A stretch of DNA of 64,000 nucleotides from Palleronia aestuarii. GTDB taxonomy: Bacteria; Pseudomonadota; Alphaproteobacteria; Rhodobacterales; Rhodobacteraceae. Shown here piece after piece: positions 44,977-54,253 of this stretch (positions are counted from its first letter, which is position 1; every line of letters begins with the position of its first letter). A program made the position numbers and the translations under genes. The DNA lies in assembly GCF_003253995.1 (NCBI RefSeq), contig NZ_QKZL01000006.1, positions 124,001 through 188,000 of the forward strand. Direction: 5' to 3'. The notes beneath the pieces were generated by a model. That model made no database searches, was not told the origin of the DNA, and saw only the letters and a list, made by a program, of their open reading frames with translations.

Positions 44977-46665
44977 TCAGTTCAGGAGGCGGCGCGCGAT
45001 GACCTGGGCCTGGATCTCCGCGGCGCCCTCGAAGATGTTGAGGATCCGGGCATCGCAGAGGATGCGGCTGATCTCGTATTCGAGGGCGAAACCGTTACCA
45101 CCGTGGATCTGCAAGGCGTTGTCGGCCGCGCTCCATGCGACGCGCGCGCCGAGCAGCTTCGCCATCCCCGCCTCGACGTCGCAGCGCTCTCCGGCATCCT
45201 TCCTGACGGCGGAAAAGTAGGTCAGCTGGCGCGCGACCATGATCTCGACGGCCATCATCGCGAGCTTGCCCGCCACGCGCGGGAAGGCGATCAGCGGCTT
45301 TCCGAACTGCTTGCGGTCCTCCGCATATCGCATCCCGGCGTCGAGCGCGGATTGCGCGACCCCGATCGCGCGGGCGGCGGTCTGGATCCGGGCCGATTCG
45401 AAGGTCTCCATGAGCTGCTTGAAGCCCTTGCCCTCCGCACCGCCGAGCAGGTTCTCGCCCTTGATCTCGAACCCGTCGAAACCGAGCTCGTATTCCTTCA
45501 TTCCGCGATAGCCGAGCACCTCGATCTCGCCGCCCGAAATGCCCGCATCGGGAAAGGGCGCGTCGTCGGTGCCCGGTGTCTTCTCCGCGAGGAACATCGA
45601 CAGGCCCGCGTAATTCGTCGTCCCGGGATCGGTCCGGGCGAGCAGCGTCATGACCTGAGCGCGGGCAGCATGGGTGATCCAGGTCTTGTTGCCGGTAATC
45701 TTCCAGGTGTCGCCGTCCTTCGTCGCGCGGGTCCGAAGCGATCCGAGATCGGATCCGGTATTGGGTTCCGTGAAGACCGCGGTGGGCAGGATCGCTCCGG
45801 AGGCGATACCGGGGAGCCATTGCTCCTTCTGAGCCTCAGTCCCACCGCAGAGGATGAGCTCGGCCGCGATCTCGGACCGGGTCCCGAGGCTCCCGACACC
45901 GATATAGCCGCGGGACAATTCCTCGCTGACCACGCACATCGATGCCTTGGAAAGGCCGAAGCCCCCGTATTGCTCCGGGATCGTGAGACCGAAGACGCCC
46001 ATCTCGGACATCTCGGAAATGATCTCCGTCGGGATCAATTCGTCGCGCAGGTGCCAGCCATGCGCATGCGGTGCGACCTTGTCCAGGGTGAAGCGGCGGA
46101 ACTGCTCCCGGATCATCTCGAGCTCGTCGTCGAGGCCGGTGCGCCCGGTCGTGATCGCGCCGCCGTTCTCGCGCATCAGCGTCACGAGGCGCATCCGTGC
46201 GGTCTGGCTGCCGCCCTCTGCTATGAGGCGTACCACCGACGGGTCGTCGAGAGCGCCCAGATCGTCCGGTTCGAGGCCGAGATCGGCGGGACGGACGAAC
46301 TCCGTCTGGCTCATCGGAATGCCGCCCCGGAGCTGGGCGAGATATTCGGCGAAGGCGATCTGATGGAGGAGTTCTTCCACTTCGCCGAACGTACCCTCTG
46401 CCGAAAGCGCGTCCACCCAGGCCTGCATCTGGCCCAGGGCCTGCACATATGTCGCGAGCCAGGCAAGCCCGTGGGCGGCGGCCTGGTGCGTTTCGAGCAG
46501 ATCGGGGGAGACGCGGTCATTCTCCACCACGAGCTTGCGAACCGAAACCTTGGCCTGATCCAGCACGGTCGTCGCGGCGGCGAGTGCGGCTCGGGTCGTC
46601 TCGATAAGGTCGCCGAGGACCGGCGCCTGCGGCGCGAAACCGCCGTCTTGTCCGTCAGGGGCCAT
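44977..46665 (-). CDS. mcd: (2S)-Methylsuccinyl-CoA dehydrogenase
   Basis: A 562-residue acyl-CoA dehydrogenase. A helical extension of about 150 residues precedes the usual flavoprotein fold (LTIPEQYGGFGLSKASM; TEPNTGSDLGSL; WKITGNKTWITHAA; ALQIHGGNGF). The long N-terminal extension is the mark of Mcd, which converts methylsuccinyl-CoA to mesaconyl-CoA in the ethylmalonyl-CoA pathway and passes electrons to ETF. Another long acyl-CoA dehydrogenase is the alternative. ATG 46665 has GGAGGG 7 nt upstream. Confidence 0.8.
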   Translation of the reverse strand: MAPDGQDGGFAPQAPVLGDLIETTRAALAAATTVLDQAKVSVRKLVVENDRVSPDLLETHQAAAHGLAWLATYVQALGQMQAWVDALSAEGTFGEVEELLHQIAFAEYLAQLRGGIPMSQTEFVRPADLGLEPDDLGALDDPSVVRLIAEGGSQTARMRLVTLMRENGGAITTGRTGLDDELEMIREQFRRFTLDKVAPHAHGWHLRDELIPTEIISEMSEMGVFGLTIPEQYGGFGLSKASMCVVSEELSRGYIGVGSLGTRSEIAAELILCGGTEAQKEQWLPGIASGAILPTAVFTEPNTGSDLGSLRTRATKDGDTWKITGNKTWITHAARAQVMTLLARTDPGTTNYAGLSMFLAEKTPGTDDAPFPDAGISGGEIEVLGYRGMKEYELGFDGFEIKGENLLGGAEGKGFKQLMETFESARIQTAARAIGVAQSALDAGMRYAEDRKQFGKPLIAFPRVAGKLAMMAVEIMVARQLTYFSAVRKDAGERCDVEAGMAKLLGARVAWSAADNALQIHGGNGFALEYEISRILCDARILNIFEGAAEIQAQVIARRLLN

Positions 46666-46803
46666 ATCGAACCCTCCATGAAGCACATTGCGAATGTGGG
46701 TAGCCCGCGCCCCGCCGCATGGCAACAAAAAGCGAATCTCATGGATGTTCGCCCCGCCGCGGTATGGGCTGGCGTTCCCGGCGAAGCGGTGTAGAGCGAG
46801 GAC

Positions 46804-47571
46804 ATGCTGCCGTATGATCTCCTCCCGACCAACCTCCTCCTTTTCGCGATCGCGGTGACGCTTGTGGCGGGGTTCGTGAAGGGCGCGGTCGGGTTCGCGA
46901 TGCCGCTCATCATGATCTCCGGCATGTCCCTCCTGATCGATCCACGTCTGGTCGTCGCGGGCATCATCCTTCCGATCGTGATGTCGAACGGATTGCAGGT
47001 GATACGCGCCGGCCTCGGACCCGCGCGCGAGGCACTGTACGAATTCCGCCTCTATGTCGGAATCGTCTGCGTGATGATCTTCATCACGGCGCAGTTTCTG
47101 ACGTCGCTTTCACCCAAGACGATGTATCTGGTCCTCGGCATTCCGGTGACCGTCCTGTCGGTCCTGCAGCTGACCGGATGGCGCTTTTCCGTAGCTCCGT
47201 CGGCACGACGGCGGTTCGATTGGGCCGTCGGGCTCCTGTCCGGCGCGCTTGGCGGCCTTGCCGGAACGTGGGGTCCGCCGACCGTCCTCTACCTCATCGC
47301 GCTCGACACGCCGAAGGCCAAGCAGATGGCGGTGCAAGGCGTGGTCTACGGGCTCGGGTCCGTGACCCTCCTCCTGGGTCATCTGCAATCGGGCGTACTC
47401 AATCGCGAAACGCTGCCGCTCTCCGCGCTCCTATTGGTTCCGGCGGGGATCGGCATGTGGGGCGGGTTTCTTCTTGGGGATCGGCTCGATCAGGAGAAAT
47501 TCCGCAAGCTGACGCTCTTCGTGCTCATCGTCGTCGGGTTGAACCTCGTCCGGCGCGGCATCATGGAGTAG
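46804..47571 (+). CDS. TauE/SafE family permease
   Basis: A 255-residue inner-membrane protein with about eight hydrophobic helices and the duplicated TauE/SafE layout: GFVKGAVGFAMPLIMISGM in the first half and LLSGALGGLAGTWGPPTVLY in the second. Family members export sulfite, sulfoacetate or other organic sulfur anions; the substrate is not evident. Followed by a strong hairpin. Divergent from mcd with about 140 bp between. Confidence 0.88.
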   Translation: MLPYDLLPTNLLLFAIAVTLVAGFVKGAVGFAMPLIMISGMSLLIDPRLVVAGIILPIVMSNGLQVIRAGLGPAREALYEFRLYVGIVCVMIFITAQFLTSLSPKTMYLVLGIPVTVLSVLQLTGWRFSVAPSARRRFDWAVGLLSGALGGLAGTWGPPTVLYLIALDTPKAKQMAVQGVVYGLGSVTLLLGHLQSGVLNRETLPLSALLLVPAGIGMWGGFLLGDRLDQEKFRKLTLFVLIVVGLNLVRRGIME

Positions 47572-47578
47572 CAAACGC

Positions 47579-47604
47579 GAGAGGGCGCCCGGAGGCGCCC
47601 TCTC
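47579..47604. terminator. Hairpin between converging genes
   Basis: An 11-bp perfect stem (GAGAGGGCGCC 47579-47589 with GGCGCCCTCTC 47594-47604) and a CGGA loop, placed between the stop codons of the converging permease and PRC-barrel genes. T content downstream is modest on both strands, so it may act in both directions. Confidence 0.65.
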
Positions 47605-47627
47605 GTCGAACACAAGGATAAGCTGCG

Positions 47628-49460
47628 TCAGCCGCCGATGCTGACTTCCTGATCGTCGGGCAGCGCGGCATTCTCGTCGTACTCGAAATCGTCTGCCGCC
47701 TCGATTTCGGACTGCGTCATGCTGTCGATCGAGAGCTGTCCGTCCTGAACGGTGACGTTCTCCATCGGGACGGGGACTTCGGTCTCGCCGATACCGAGGA
47801 AACCGCCGCTCGCGAGCACGAGATTGGGTTCACCGTCGATCTCGACGATGGCGGAGGGGTTGCCGAGGTTTTCGCCGTCGGCCGTCACGACTTCCATGCC
47901 GAGGATCTCGCCGACCGTCATCATCGTCCCACCGGACGCTGCGGAATCGGGAGCCGTCTGCGTATCCGACGCGGCCTCGTCCTGCGCTGTGGCATCGGAT
48001 TGCGCGGCTTGGTCGCCGCTATCGGACCCACCTGAGGATTGCGATGCCTGCTCGGTCGAGGCGGCGGGCTCGTCGGTGGAACCCTGTCCCGACGAATCCT
48101 GCTCGGCCGATGGCTGATCCGATGAGCTTTGATCCGCCGAGCTTTGCTCGGGCGCTTCCTGCTCCGAGGAGTTTTGATCGGCCGATCCCTGGTCCGAAGA
48201 GCTTTGCTCCGGCGCTTCCTGCCCCGAGGAGCTTTGGTCGGACGATCCCTGATCCGATGACGCCTGCTGCTGCTGGGATTGACGCTGCTGGCGCTCTTCC
48301 TGCGTTTCGACCGTGACGGTCGGTTCGCCGCTCTGCGTCACCTCGATGGTTGGCTCTTCGGACATCATGACGGTGACGTTGGGTTCCGGAGCCTGATACG
48401 AGACGGTAGGTTCACCGCCTCTACTGACATTCGCCTGTGCTTCGCCGTCGGGCTGCACGATCTCGACATTGGGGTCGCCCTCGGAGACCTGGACGTCGGC
48501 CTGGCTCTGCTCGCTGCCACCGGAGGATTGCGTGTCGGAGCCGGATTGCGCGTCCGAGGCGGATTGCGTGTCGTCGGTATCGCTGCCCGATTGCGCCTCG
48601 GAACTGTCTCCCGATTGATCGCCCGCATCGACGCCGAGATCGACGTTGAGTTGCGGATCGCCCTGGGAAACGGAAACCTGAGGCTCGCCCTGCTGAACCT
48701 CGACCTGCGGATCCTGCGCATCGACGCTGACCTGGGGGTCGTTCTGCAACACGTAGATCGTCGGCGCCGGTATCTCGACCCGGACGATGATCTCGGGAAT
48801 CTCGACCGAAATTCGGGGCTGTTCCTGTTGCAACTCGATGTCCATCGGCGCCTGCGTCACATCAACCTGCGGCTGCGTCTCGGTCACGCGCACGGAGGGG
48901 GCGGGAACCTGCACATCGACCTCGGGCTCGGGAACCGTGACTTCGGCCTGTCCCTCGATCGTGGCTTGCTCGCTCAGATCGATCTGCTCCGTCGTCTGCG
49001 TGGTCTCGCTTTCGCCCTGCTGATCGGAGCCTTGCTGGTCGGAGCTCTGCTGATCAGTCTGCTGCTGATCGGTCTCCTGCTGATCGGAATTCTGCTGATC
49101 ACTGCCTTGTTGATCACTGGCCGATTGGTCGCTTGACGCTTGATCGCTGGCGGCCTGGTCGTTGCTCTGCTGATCGGTCTGCTGGGAGGTGTCGCTCGAC
49201 GCTGCTGTGATCTGCTCCGCGAGACTGGAGCAATTCTCTGAATTGTCCTCGTTGATTGCGTCCACGACCGCTTGCGGATCGACGGCCTCGACCGGACCGC
49301 CGGAGGCCTGCACCTCCTGCGCCAGGGACTGGCATTCCTGGCTCTTCGAGGCGAGTTCTTCCTGGTTGAACTCGATCGTCTGGGCGAATGCCGCGCCGGC
49401 AAGCGGCAGCGTCAGCGCGGTTCCAAGCAGAAGTGTGCGGGTTCTCGATCGTGTGGACAT
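47628..49460 (-). CDS. Large Ser/Asp/Gln-repeat PRC-barrel protein
   Basis: A 610-residue exported protein of mixed repeats. Signal peptide 1-27. Residues 89-150 are an SDQ/Q-rich tract; 172-276 and 321-386 are strings of short PxVxV beta units (for example EPQVSVSQGDPQ); 279-319 is a Ser/Gly/Asp linker; 397-500 is SSDQ/EAPEQSS repeats; 513-580 resembles a PRC-barrel (ILGMEVVTADGENLGNPSAI). Only the PRC-like end is recognisable. Strongly acidic, cysteines few. GGAGG precedes ATG 49460. Likely a periplasmic or surface structural protein; function unknown. Confidence 0.8.
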   Translation of the reverse strand: MSTRSRTRTLLLGTALTLPLAGAAFAQTIEFNQEELASKSQECQSLAQEVQASGGPVEAVDPQAVVDAINEDNSENCSSLAEQITAASSDTSQQTDQQSNDQAASDQASSDQSASDQQGSDQQNSDQQETDQQQTDQQSSDQQGSDQQGESETTQTTEQIDLSEQATIEGQAEVTVPEPEVDVQVPAPSVRVTETQPQVDVTQAPMDIELQQEQPRISVEIPEIIVRVEIPAPTIYVLQNDPQVSVDAQDPQVEVQQGEPQVSVSQGDPQLNVDLGVDAGDQSGDSSEAQSGSDTDDTQSASDAQSGSDTQSSGGSEQSQADVQVSEGDPNVEIVQPDGEAQANVSRGGEPTVSYQAPEPNVTVMMSEEPTIEVTQSGEPTVTVETQEERQQRQSQQQQASSDQGSSDQSSSGQEAPEQSSSDQGSADQNSSEQEAPEQSSADQSSSDQPSAEQDSSGQGSTDEPAASTEQASQSSGGSDSGDQAAQSDATAQDEAASDTQTAPDSAASGGTMMTVGEILGMEVVTADGENLGNPSAIVEIDGEPNLVLASGGFLGIGETEVPVPMENVTVQDGQLSIDSMTQSEIEAADDFEYDENAALPDDQEVSIGG

Positions 49461-49609
49461 GCGGTCCTCCCCTGGTGTCCGACCTCTCGGTCTCGTCTGG
49501 GCGGAAGGGTCAGGGGAGGCTGCAAGTTCCGATATTTCTTTCCGGATCATCCATGTGATCAGGACGGCATCGTGCAATCCGCGCCGCATTGCGCTGCGCG
49601 GACCTTGGA

Positions 49610-51208
49610 TCAGCCGAGGGCGATCGCCTTCACGTCATCGTCGATATGACGCTCGTACTGCTCGAAGTTCTTGGAGAACATCTCGACCAGTTTCTTTGCC
49701 TGCCGGTCGTAGCCCTCGGTATCGTTCCACGTCCTGCGCGGATTGAGCAGGATATCCGGCACGCCTTCGACGGTGGTCGGGACCTCGAAGCCGAAATTCG
49801 GATCCTTGCGGTAGGGCGCCCGCTCCAGCGTGCCATCGAGGGCGGCGGAGAGAAGCGCGCGGGTGGCCTTGATGGGCATCCGGGAGCCTGTGCCGTAGGC
49901 GCCGCCGGTCCAGCCGGTGTTCACGAGCCAGCACGTCGCGCCGTGCTTCGCGATCTTCTGCTTCAGGAGCTCGCCGTAGACTTCCGGCCGGCGCGGCATG
50001 AAGGGGGCGCCGAAGCAGGTGGAGAAGGTCGGCTCCGGTTCCGTGACGCCACGCTCGGTGCCCGCGACCTTCGACGTGAACCCCGACAGGAAATGGTACA
50101 TCGCCTGCGCCGGCGAAAGCCGTGCGATCGGGGGTAGGACGCCGAACGCATCGCAGGTCAGCATGATGACGTTCTTCGGATGCCCGCCGAGCGAGTTCGA
50201 GGAGGCGTTGGAGATGTAGTCGAGCGGATAGGCGCAGCGCATGTTCGCCGTCAGGCTGTCGTCCTCGAAATCCACCACCCGCGTGTCGGGATCATAGACC
50301 ATGTTCTCGATCACCGTCGCGAAGCGCTGCGTCGTGGCGTAGATCTCCGGCTCCGCGTCCGCCGACAGGTTGATCGTCTTGGCGTAGCAACCGCCCTCGA
50401 AATTGAACGTTCCGCGATCCGACCAGCCATGCTCGTCGTCGCCGATGAGGACGCGCGAGGGATCGGCGGAGAGGGTCGTCTTGCCGGTCCCGGAGAGGCC
50501 GAAGAACACCGCCGTGTCGACGGGATTGCCCGGCGCGTGATTGGCCGAGCAATGCATCGGCATGATGTTCTTCTCGGGCAGGAGATAGTTGAGGAGCGTG
50601 AAGACCGACTTCTTGTTCTCGCCCGCATATTCCGTGCCGCCGATCAGGATCAGCTTGGCGTCGAGGTTGATGGCGATCACCGTCTCCGACCGGCACCCGT
50701 GCTTCTCGGGATCCGCACGGAAACTCGGGCAGTTGACGATGGTGAAGTCGGGCGTGAACTCGTCGAGCGCATCGCGCTCGGGGCGACGGAGCAGATGGCG
50801 GATGAAGAGCCCGTGCCAGGCAAGCTCGGTGACGACCCGCACGTCAAGCCTGTGTGCGGGATCCGCGCCGCCGAAGAGATCCTGGACGAAGTAGTCCTTG
50901 CCTTTCATGTGCGCGAGCATGTCGGCGTGAAGCGCGTCGAAGGAGGAGGGCTCCATCGGCGGATTGTTCTCCCACCAGATCGCATCCTCGACCGATGGCG
51001 TCTTCACCGTGAACTTGTCCTTGGGCGAGCGCCCCGTATGCTTGCCCGTCGTCACGAGCAGCGTTCCACCGCGGCCGAGCTTGCCCTCCCCGCGGGCGAG
51101 GGCCGCCTCGACGAGCTGGGGCTCCGTCAGATTGTAGAAGACCTCGCCGAGTCCGGCGATGCCCTGATCCTCCAGAGTGTGGGCGGAATTGACACGTCCT
51201 TGGGTCAT
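49610..51208 (-). CDS. pckA: Phosphoenolpyruvate carboxykinase (ATP)
   Basis: A 532-residue enzyme converting oxaloacetate to phosphoenolpyruvate, the entry to gluconeogenesis. The kinase P-loop is [16 protein letters not shown], with [24 protein letters not shown] (metal and substrate residues) and [14 protein letters not shown] near the N terminus. ATG 51208 gives the usual length. Divergent from chvI, with tandem direct repeats in the shared upstream region. Confidence 0.97.
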   Translation of the reverse strand: MTQGRVNSAHTLEDQGIAGLGEVFYNLTEPQLVEAALARGEGKLGRGGTLLVTTGKHTGRSPKDKFTVKTPSVEDAIWWENNPPMEPSSFDALHADMLAHMKGKDYFVQDLFGGADPAHRLDVRVVTELAWHGLFIRHLLRRPERDALDEFTPDFTIVNCPSFRADPEKHGCRSETVIAINLDAKLILIGGTEYAGENKKSVFTLLNYLLPEKNIMPMHCSANHAPGNPVDTAVFFGLSGTGKTTLSADPSRVLIGDDEHGWSDRGTFNFEGGCYAKTINLSADAEPEIYATTQRFATVIENMVYDPDTRVVDFEDDSLTANMRCAYPLDYISNASSNSLGGHPKNVIMLTCDAFGVLPPIARLSPAQAMYHFLSGFTSKVAGTERGVTEPEPTFSTCFGAPFMPRRPEVYGELLKQKIAKHGATCWLVNTGWTGGAYGTGSRMPIKATRALLSAALDGTLERAPYRKDPNFGFEVPTTVEGVPDILLNPRRTWNDTEGYDRQAKKLVEMFSKNFEQYERHIDDDVKAIALG

Positions 51209-51519
51209 GATCTGCGCGGCTCCTCGGCTCTGCGGCATTGCGAATTCTGGCCCGCAACGCGCGGACGCTCCTCAATAGCATAAGGAAATGACGCACGAAT
51301 AGGCGTGGCGCTCGCAGTTAGCGCAATCAGGTCCGGTTTAGCGCAATCAGTGAGAATGGCGGGACAATGGATGAATTCAGGCAGCTTTAAGGATTGTCGG
51401 GCCATAAACGCGCTGGCGGAGGGGACAGGGCCCGGGCATGCGCGGCGATCCTGTCGCGGACGTGCCCGAATTCGGGCCCGACATGGACCACCTTGGCAAG
51501 GAACGAAGGGACGCTGAAG
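51209..51519. other. 311-bp divergent control region pckA/chvI
   Basis: No gene is credible here. It contains exact 13-bp direct repeats (listed separately) and the leaders of both pckA (-) and chvI (+). I could not find a convincing -35/-10 pair on either strand; AT-rich candidates are at 51272-51290 and 51382-51410. Confidence 0.6.
51318..51350. repeat. Tandem 13-bp direct repeats, 20-bp period
   Basis: TTAGCGCAATCAG occurs exactly at 51318-51330 and again at 51338-51350. A 20-bp start-to-start distance is about two helical turns, the pattern expected for two protein subunits binding the same face, as OmpR-type regulators do. Located between pckA and chvI; the binding protein is not known, ChvI being the obvious candidate. 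Confidence 0.7.
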
Positions 51520-52221
51520 ATGTCGAAGATCGCCCTGGTGGACGACGACAGGAATATCCTGACCTCGGTTTCCATGATGCTGGAAGCCGAAGGTTTCGAG
51601 GTCGAGACCTATACCGACGGCCAGCAGGCCTATGAGGCGTTCGGGCGCGGGCTGCCGGATATGGCGGTCTTCGACATCAAGATGCCGCGGATGGACGGAA
51701 TGGATCTGCTCCAGCGCGTGCGGCAGAAGACGGCCATGCCCATTATCCTGCTGACCTCGAAGGACGACGAGATCGACGAGGTGCTGGGCCTGCGGATGGG
51801 TGCCGACGATTACGTCAAGAAACCGTTCTCCCAGCGTCTCCTTGTGGAGCGGATCCGGTCGCTCCTGCGCCGGCAGGAGGTGATCGGCGGCGGCGAGGTG
51901 ACCGAAGCGGAGGCCGAACTCACCATGCGTCGCGGAGCGCTGAGCATGGATCCCGCTCGTCACGCGGTGACATGGAAGGGCGTGCCGGTCTCGCTCACCG
52001 TGACCGAGTTCCTGCTCCTGCAGGCACTCGCGCAGCGGCCGGGCTTCGTGAAATCGCGCGACCAGCTCATGGATGTGGCCTACGGCGATCAGGTCTATGT
52101 CGACGACCGGACGATCGACAGTCATATCAAGCGGCTGCGCAAGAAGCTCCGGCTGGTCGATGGGGAGTTCACCGCGATCGAGACGCTCTACGGCATCGGC
52201 TATCGCTACAACGAAGAATAG
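51520..52221 (+). CDS. chvI: Response regulator ChvI
   Basis: A 233-residue OmpR-family regulator. Receiver domain with acidic pocket VDDD (8-10), phospho-Asp52 in [11 protein letters not shown], Thr in LLTSKDDE and Lys in YVKKPFS; winged-helix DNA-binding domain with [18 protein letters not shown]. Paired with the ChvG kinase two bp downstream and divergent from pckA, as in other alphaproteobacteria. ChvGI responds to envelope or acid stress in relatives. Confidence 0.93.
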   Translation: MSKIALVDDDRNILTSVSMMLEAEGFEVETYTDGQQAYEAFGRGLPDMAVFDIKMPRMDGMDLLQRVRQKTAMPIILLTSKDDEIDEVLGLRMGADDYVKKPFSQRLLVERIRSLLRRQEVIGGGEVTEAEAELTMRRGALSMDPARHAVTWKGVPVSLTVTEFLLLQALAQRPGFVKSRDQLMDVAYGDQVYVDDRTIDSHIKRLRKKLRLVDGEFTAIETLYGIGYRYNEE

Positions 52222-52223
52222 CG

Positions 52224-53816
52224 ATGCAAACGGCGCCGCAGCAGATGACGTACGGGAATGACGCGGTGCGGGCCAAGGTGCGTCGCGGACGGCGTGATCG
52301 GCTCGTGACCGTCAACCGTTCCACGCTCACGCGCAAGATCGTCTTCGTCAATATTCTGGCGATCCTGTTGCTCGTCGCCGGCGTGCTCATCCTCGATCCG
52401 GCGCGCCGGGAACTCGACGCCGAACTCCGGACGGCGCGCCTCGTCGAGGCCGATCTTTCCGCGCGATTGATTGGGGAAATGCTCGCCGCGAGCGGATCGC
52501 CACGCGATGCCCTGCGTGAACGTGCCGCTGAACTTCTCGACGCGGACTGGATCGCGCCGGGTCAGGTATCGCTCTTCGACGCCGAGGGGGAACTCCTGGC
52601 CGCCCGCGCGCCCGATGCGACACCGCCTGACCGCGGCATCGATCTCGTCACGCGCTTCGACTGGCTCTTCGGCGAGCCAGATGCCCCCGACCTCGCGGCC
52701 GCGGCGCGAGCCGCTCTCGTCGGCGGGCCTTCCGCCGCAATGGGGGAGGAACTAGCCGCAGTCCACGGCGCGATCGCCGCGCCGATCGATGCAGGTGGAG
52801 AGACGATCGGCGTGCTTGCCCTCGTGGCGGATCGTGCCGGGATGGATCGTATTCTCTGGTCGGGTCGCGAACATCTGTTGCGGATGTTCCTCGTCGCTGT
52901 TTTCGTCTCCGCGATGCTCAGCATGTTTCTCGCCTCCACGATCGCGCGTCCGCTCGAGAAACTGGCGTCCGCCGCAGAGATCGGACGCCACCGCAATTCC
53001 GATCCGGGCGTGGAGAAATCAGACCGGGTCAGGCTTCCCGATCTGAGCGCGCGATCCGACGAGATCGGGCGATTGTCGGGCGCGCTCGGCGGCATGGTCT
53101 CCGCGCTCTACGACCGCATCGAGACCAACGAAAGGTTCGCCGCGGACGTCGCCCACGAGATCAAGAACCCGCTCGCCTCGCTGAGTTCCGCCGTGGGATC
53201 CCTGCGGTTCGTCAAGACCGACGAACAGCGCGAGCGGTTGCTCGAGGTCATCGACCACGACGTCCAGCGGCTCGACCGCTTGGTCAGCGACATCTCGAAC
53301 GCCTCGCGGCTCGACAGCGAACTCGTGCGGGAGGAGGAAGAGCCCTTCGACCTGTTGCGCACGCTCACCAATATCGCCGAATACCTCGGCCGAGAGGCGG
53401 AGGAGAAGGGCATCGAGTTCATCACCGATCTTCCCACCGAACCGATCGTGATCGAGGGTCTCGAAAGCCGGCTCGCACAGGTCTTCGTCAACCTCCTGAC
53501 GAACGCGATCTCCTTTTGCGAGAACGGGGACGCGATCCGTCTTTGGGCGCGGCGGCGTGCCAATCGGATCCTCGTGGTCGTGGAGGATACCGGCCCCGGC
53601 ATTCCCCCCTCGGCCCTGCAACGGATCTTCGATCGCTTCTATTCGGAGCGGCCCGAAGGCCAGTTCGGCAATAATTCCGGCCTGGGACTGGCGATCTCCA
53701 AGCAGATCGTCGAGGCGCATGGCGGCGTGATCTGGGCGGAAAATATCGAGCCGACGGAGGCCGATCCGACCTCCGAACCGCTCGGTGCACGGCTGGTCGT
53801 GGGATTGCCGGTATGA
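52224..53816 (+). CDS. chvG: Sensor histidine kinase ChvG
   Basis: A 530-residue membrane kinase. Two membrane segments (about 36-55 and 215-237) flank a periplasmic sensor of about 160 residues; then HAMP, the H box FAADVAHEIKNPLASL with His311, N box VNLLTNAISF, and G boxes DTGPGIPPSAL and GLGLAISKQI. Two bp after chvI. ATG 52245 is a possible later start. Confidence 0.93.
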   Translation: MQTAPQQMTYGNDAVRAKVRRGRRDRLVTVNRSTLTRKIVFVNILAILLLVAGVLILDPARRELDAELRTARLVEADLSARLIGEMLAASGSPRDALRERAAELLDADWIAPGQVSLFDAEGELLAARAPDATPPDRGIDLVTRFDWLFGEPDAPDLAAAARAALVGGPSAAMGEELAAVHGAIAAPIDAGGETIGVLALVADRAGMDRILWSGREHLLRMFLVAVFVSAMLSMFLASTIARPLEKLASAAEIGRHRNSDPGVEKSDRVRLPDLSARSDEIGRLSGALGGMVSALYDRIETNERFAADVAHEIKNPLASLSSAVGSLRFVKTDEQRERLLEVIDHDVQRLDRLVSDISNASRLDSELVREEEEPFDLLRTLTNIAEYLGREAEEKGIEFITDLPTEPIVIEGLESRLAQVFVNLLTNAISFCENGDAIRLWARRRANRILVVVEDTGPGIPPSALQRIFDRFYSERPEGQFGNNSGLGLAISKQIVEAHGGVIWAENIEPTEADPTSEPLGARLVVGLPV

Positions 53817-54253
53817 CCCGACCCCCCGAGCCCGGTACGATCCTGCATGCAAGCGCCGTAGCCTGGGAGGGTCGAGGCATCCTGTTGCGCGGCCGGGCAG
53901 GTGGCGGGAAATCGTCGCTCGCCTTTCAGCTCATGGCGCTGGGCGCGCAGCTCGTCGCCGACGACCAGACGGCCCTCGCGGCTTCCCCGCGCGGTCTGCT
54001 TGCCTGGGCGCCCGCAACGATCCTGGGACTTGTCGAAGCGCGCGGGGTCGGGCTGCTCCGTGCCGACCCCGCGCCGCCCACGCCGATCGCCCTCGTCGTC
54101 GATCTCGACCACGCCGCGGAGCGGCGCCTGCCGGACCGTGCGACATGCGACATTCTGGGGATTCGCCTTCCTCTCATATCCGGCCGGGACAATCCCCATA
54201 TTCCGGCCATCATTGTGCAAATTTTGAAGGGAGGCCTCGCGGAGGACAGATGA
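53813..54253 (+). CDS. hprK: HPr kinase/phosphorylase, short form
   Basis: A 146-residue kinase containing only the catalytic half of HprK. Walker A loop GRAGGGKSS (27-35), ADDQ (49-52) and the signature VEARGVGLL are present; the N-terminal domain of Gram-positive HprK is missing, as is normal in alphaproteobacteria. It would phosphorylate or dephosphorylate Ser46 of the HPr encoded three genes on. ATGA overlap with both neighbours. Confidence 0.92.
   Translation: MTRPPEPGTILHASAVAWEGRGILLRGRAGGGKSSLAFQLMALGAQLVADDQTALAASPRGLLAWAPATILGLVEARGVGLLRADPAPPTPIALVVDLDHAAERRLPDRATCDILGIRLPLISGRDNPHIPAIIVQILKGGLAEDR

Noticed and set aside
49011-49196. Regular short repeats resembling a CRISPR array
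   Set aside because: Repeat units are only 9-15 bp, in frame, code for SDQ residues, and there are no unique spacers or cas genes.
49578-49602. TCCGCGC/GCGCGGA hairpin downstream of pckA
   Set aside because: 7-bp stem with an 11-nt loop and no T run on the minus strand; too weak to call a terminator.
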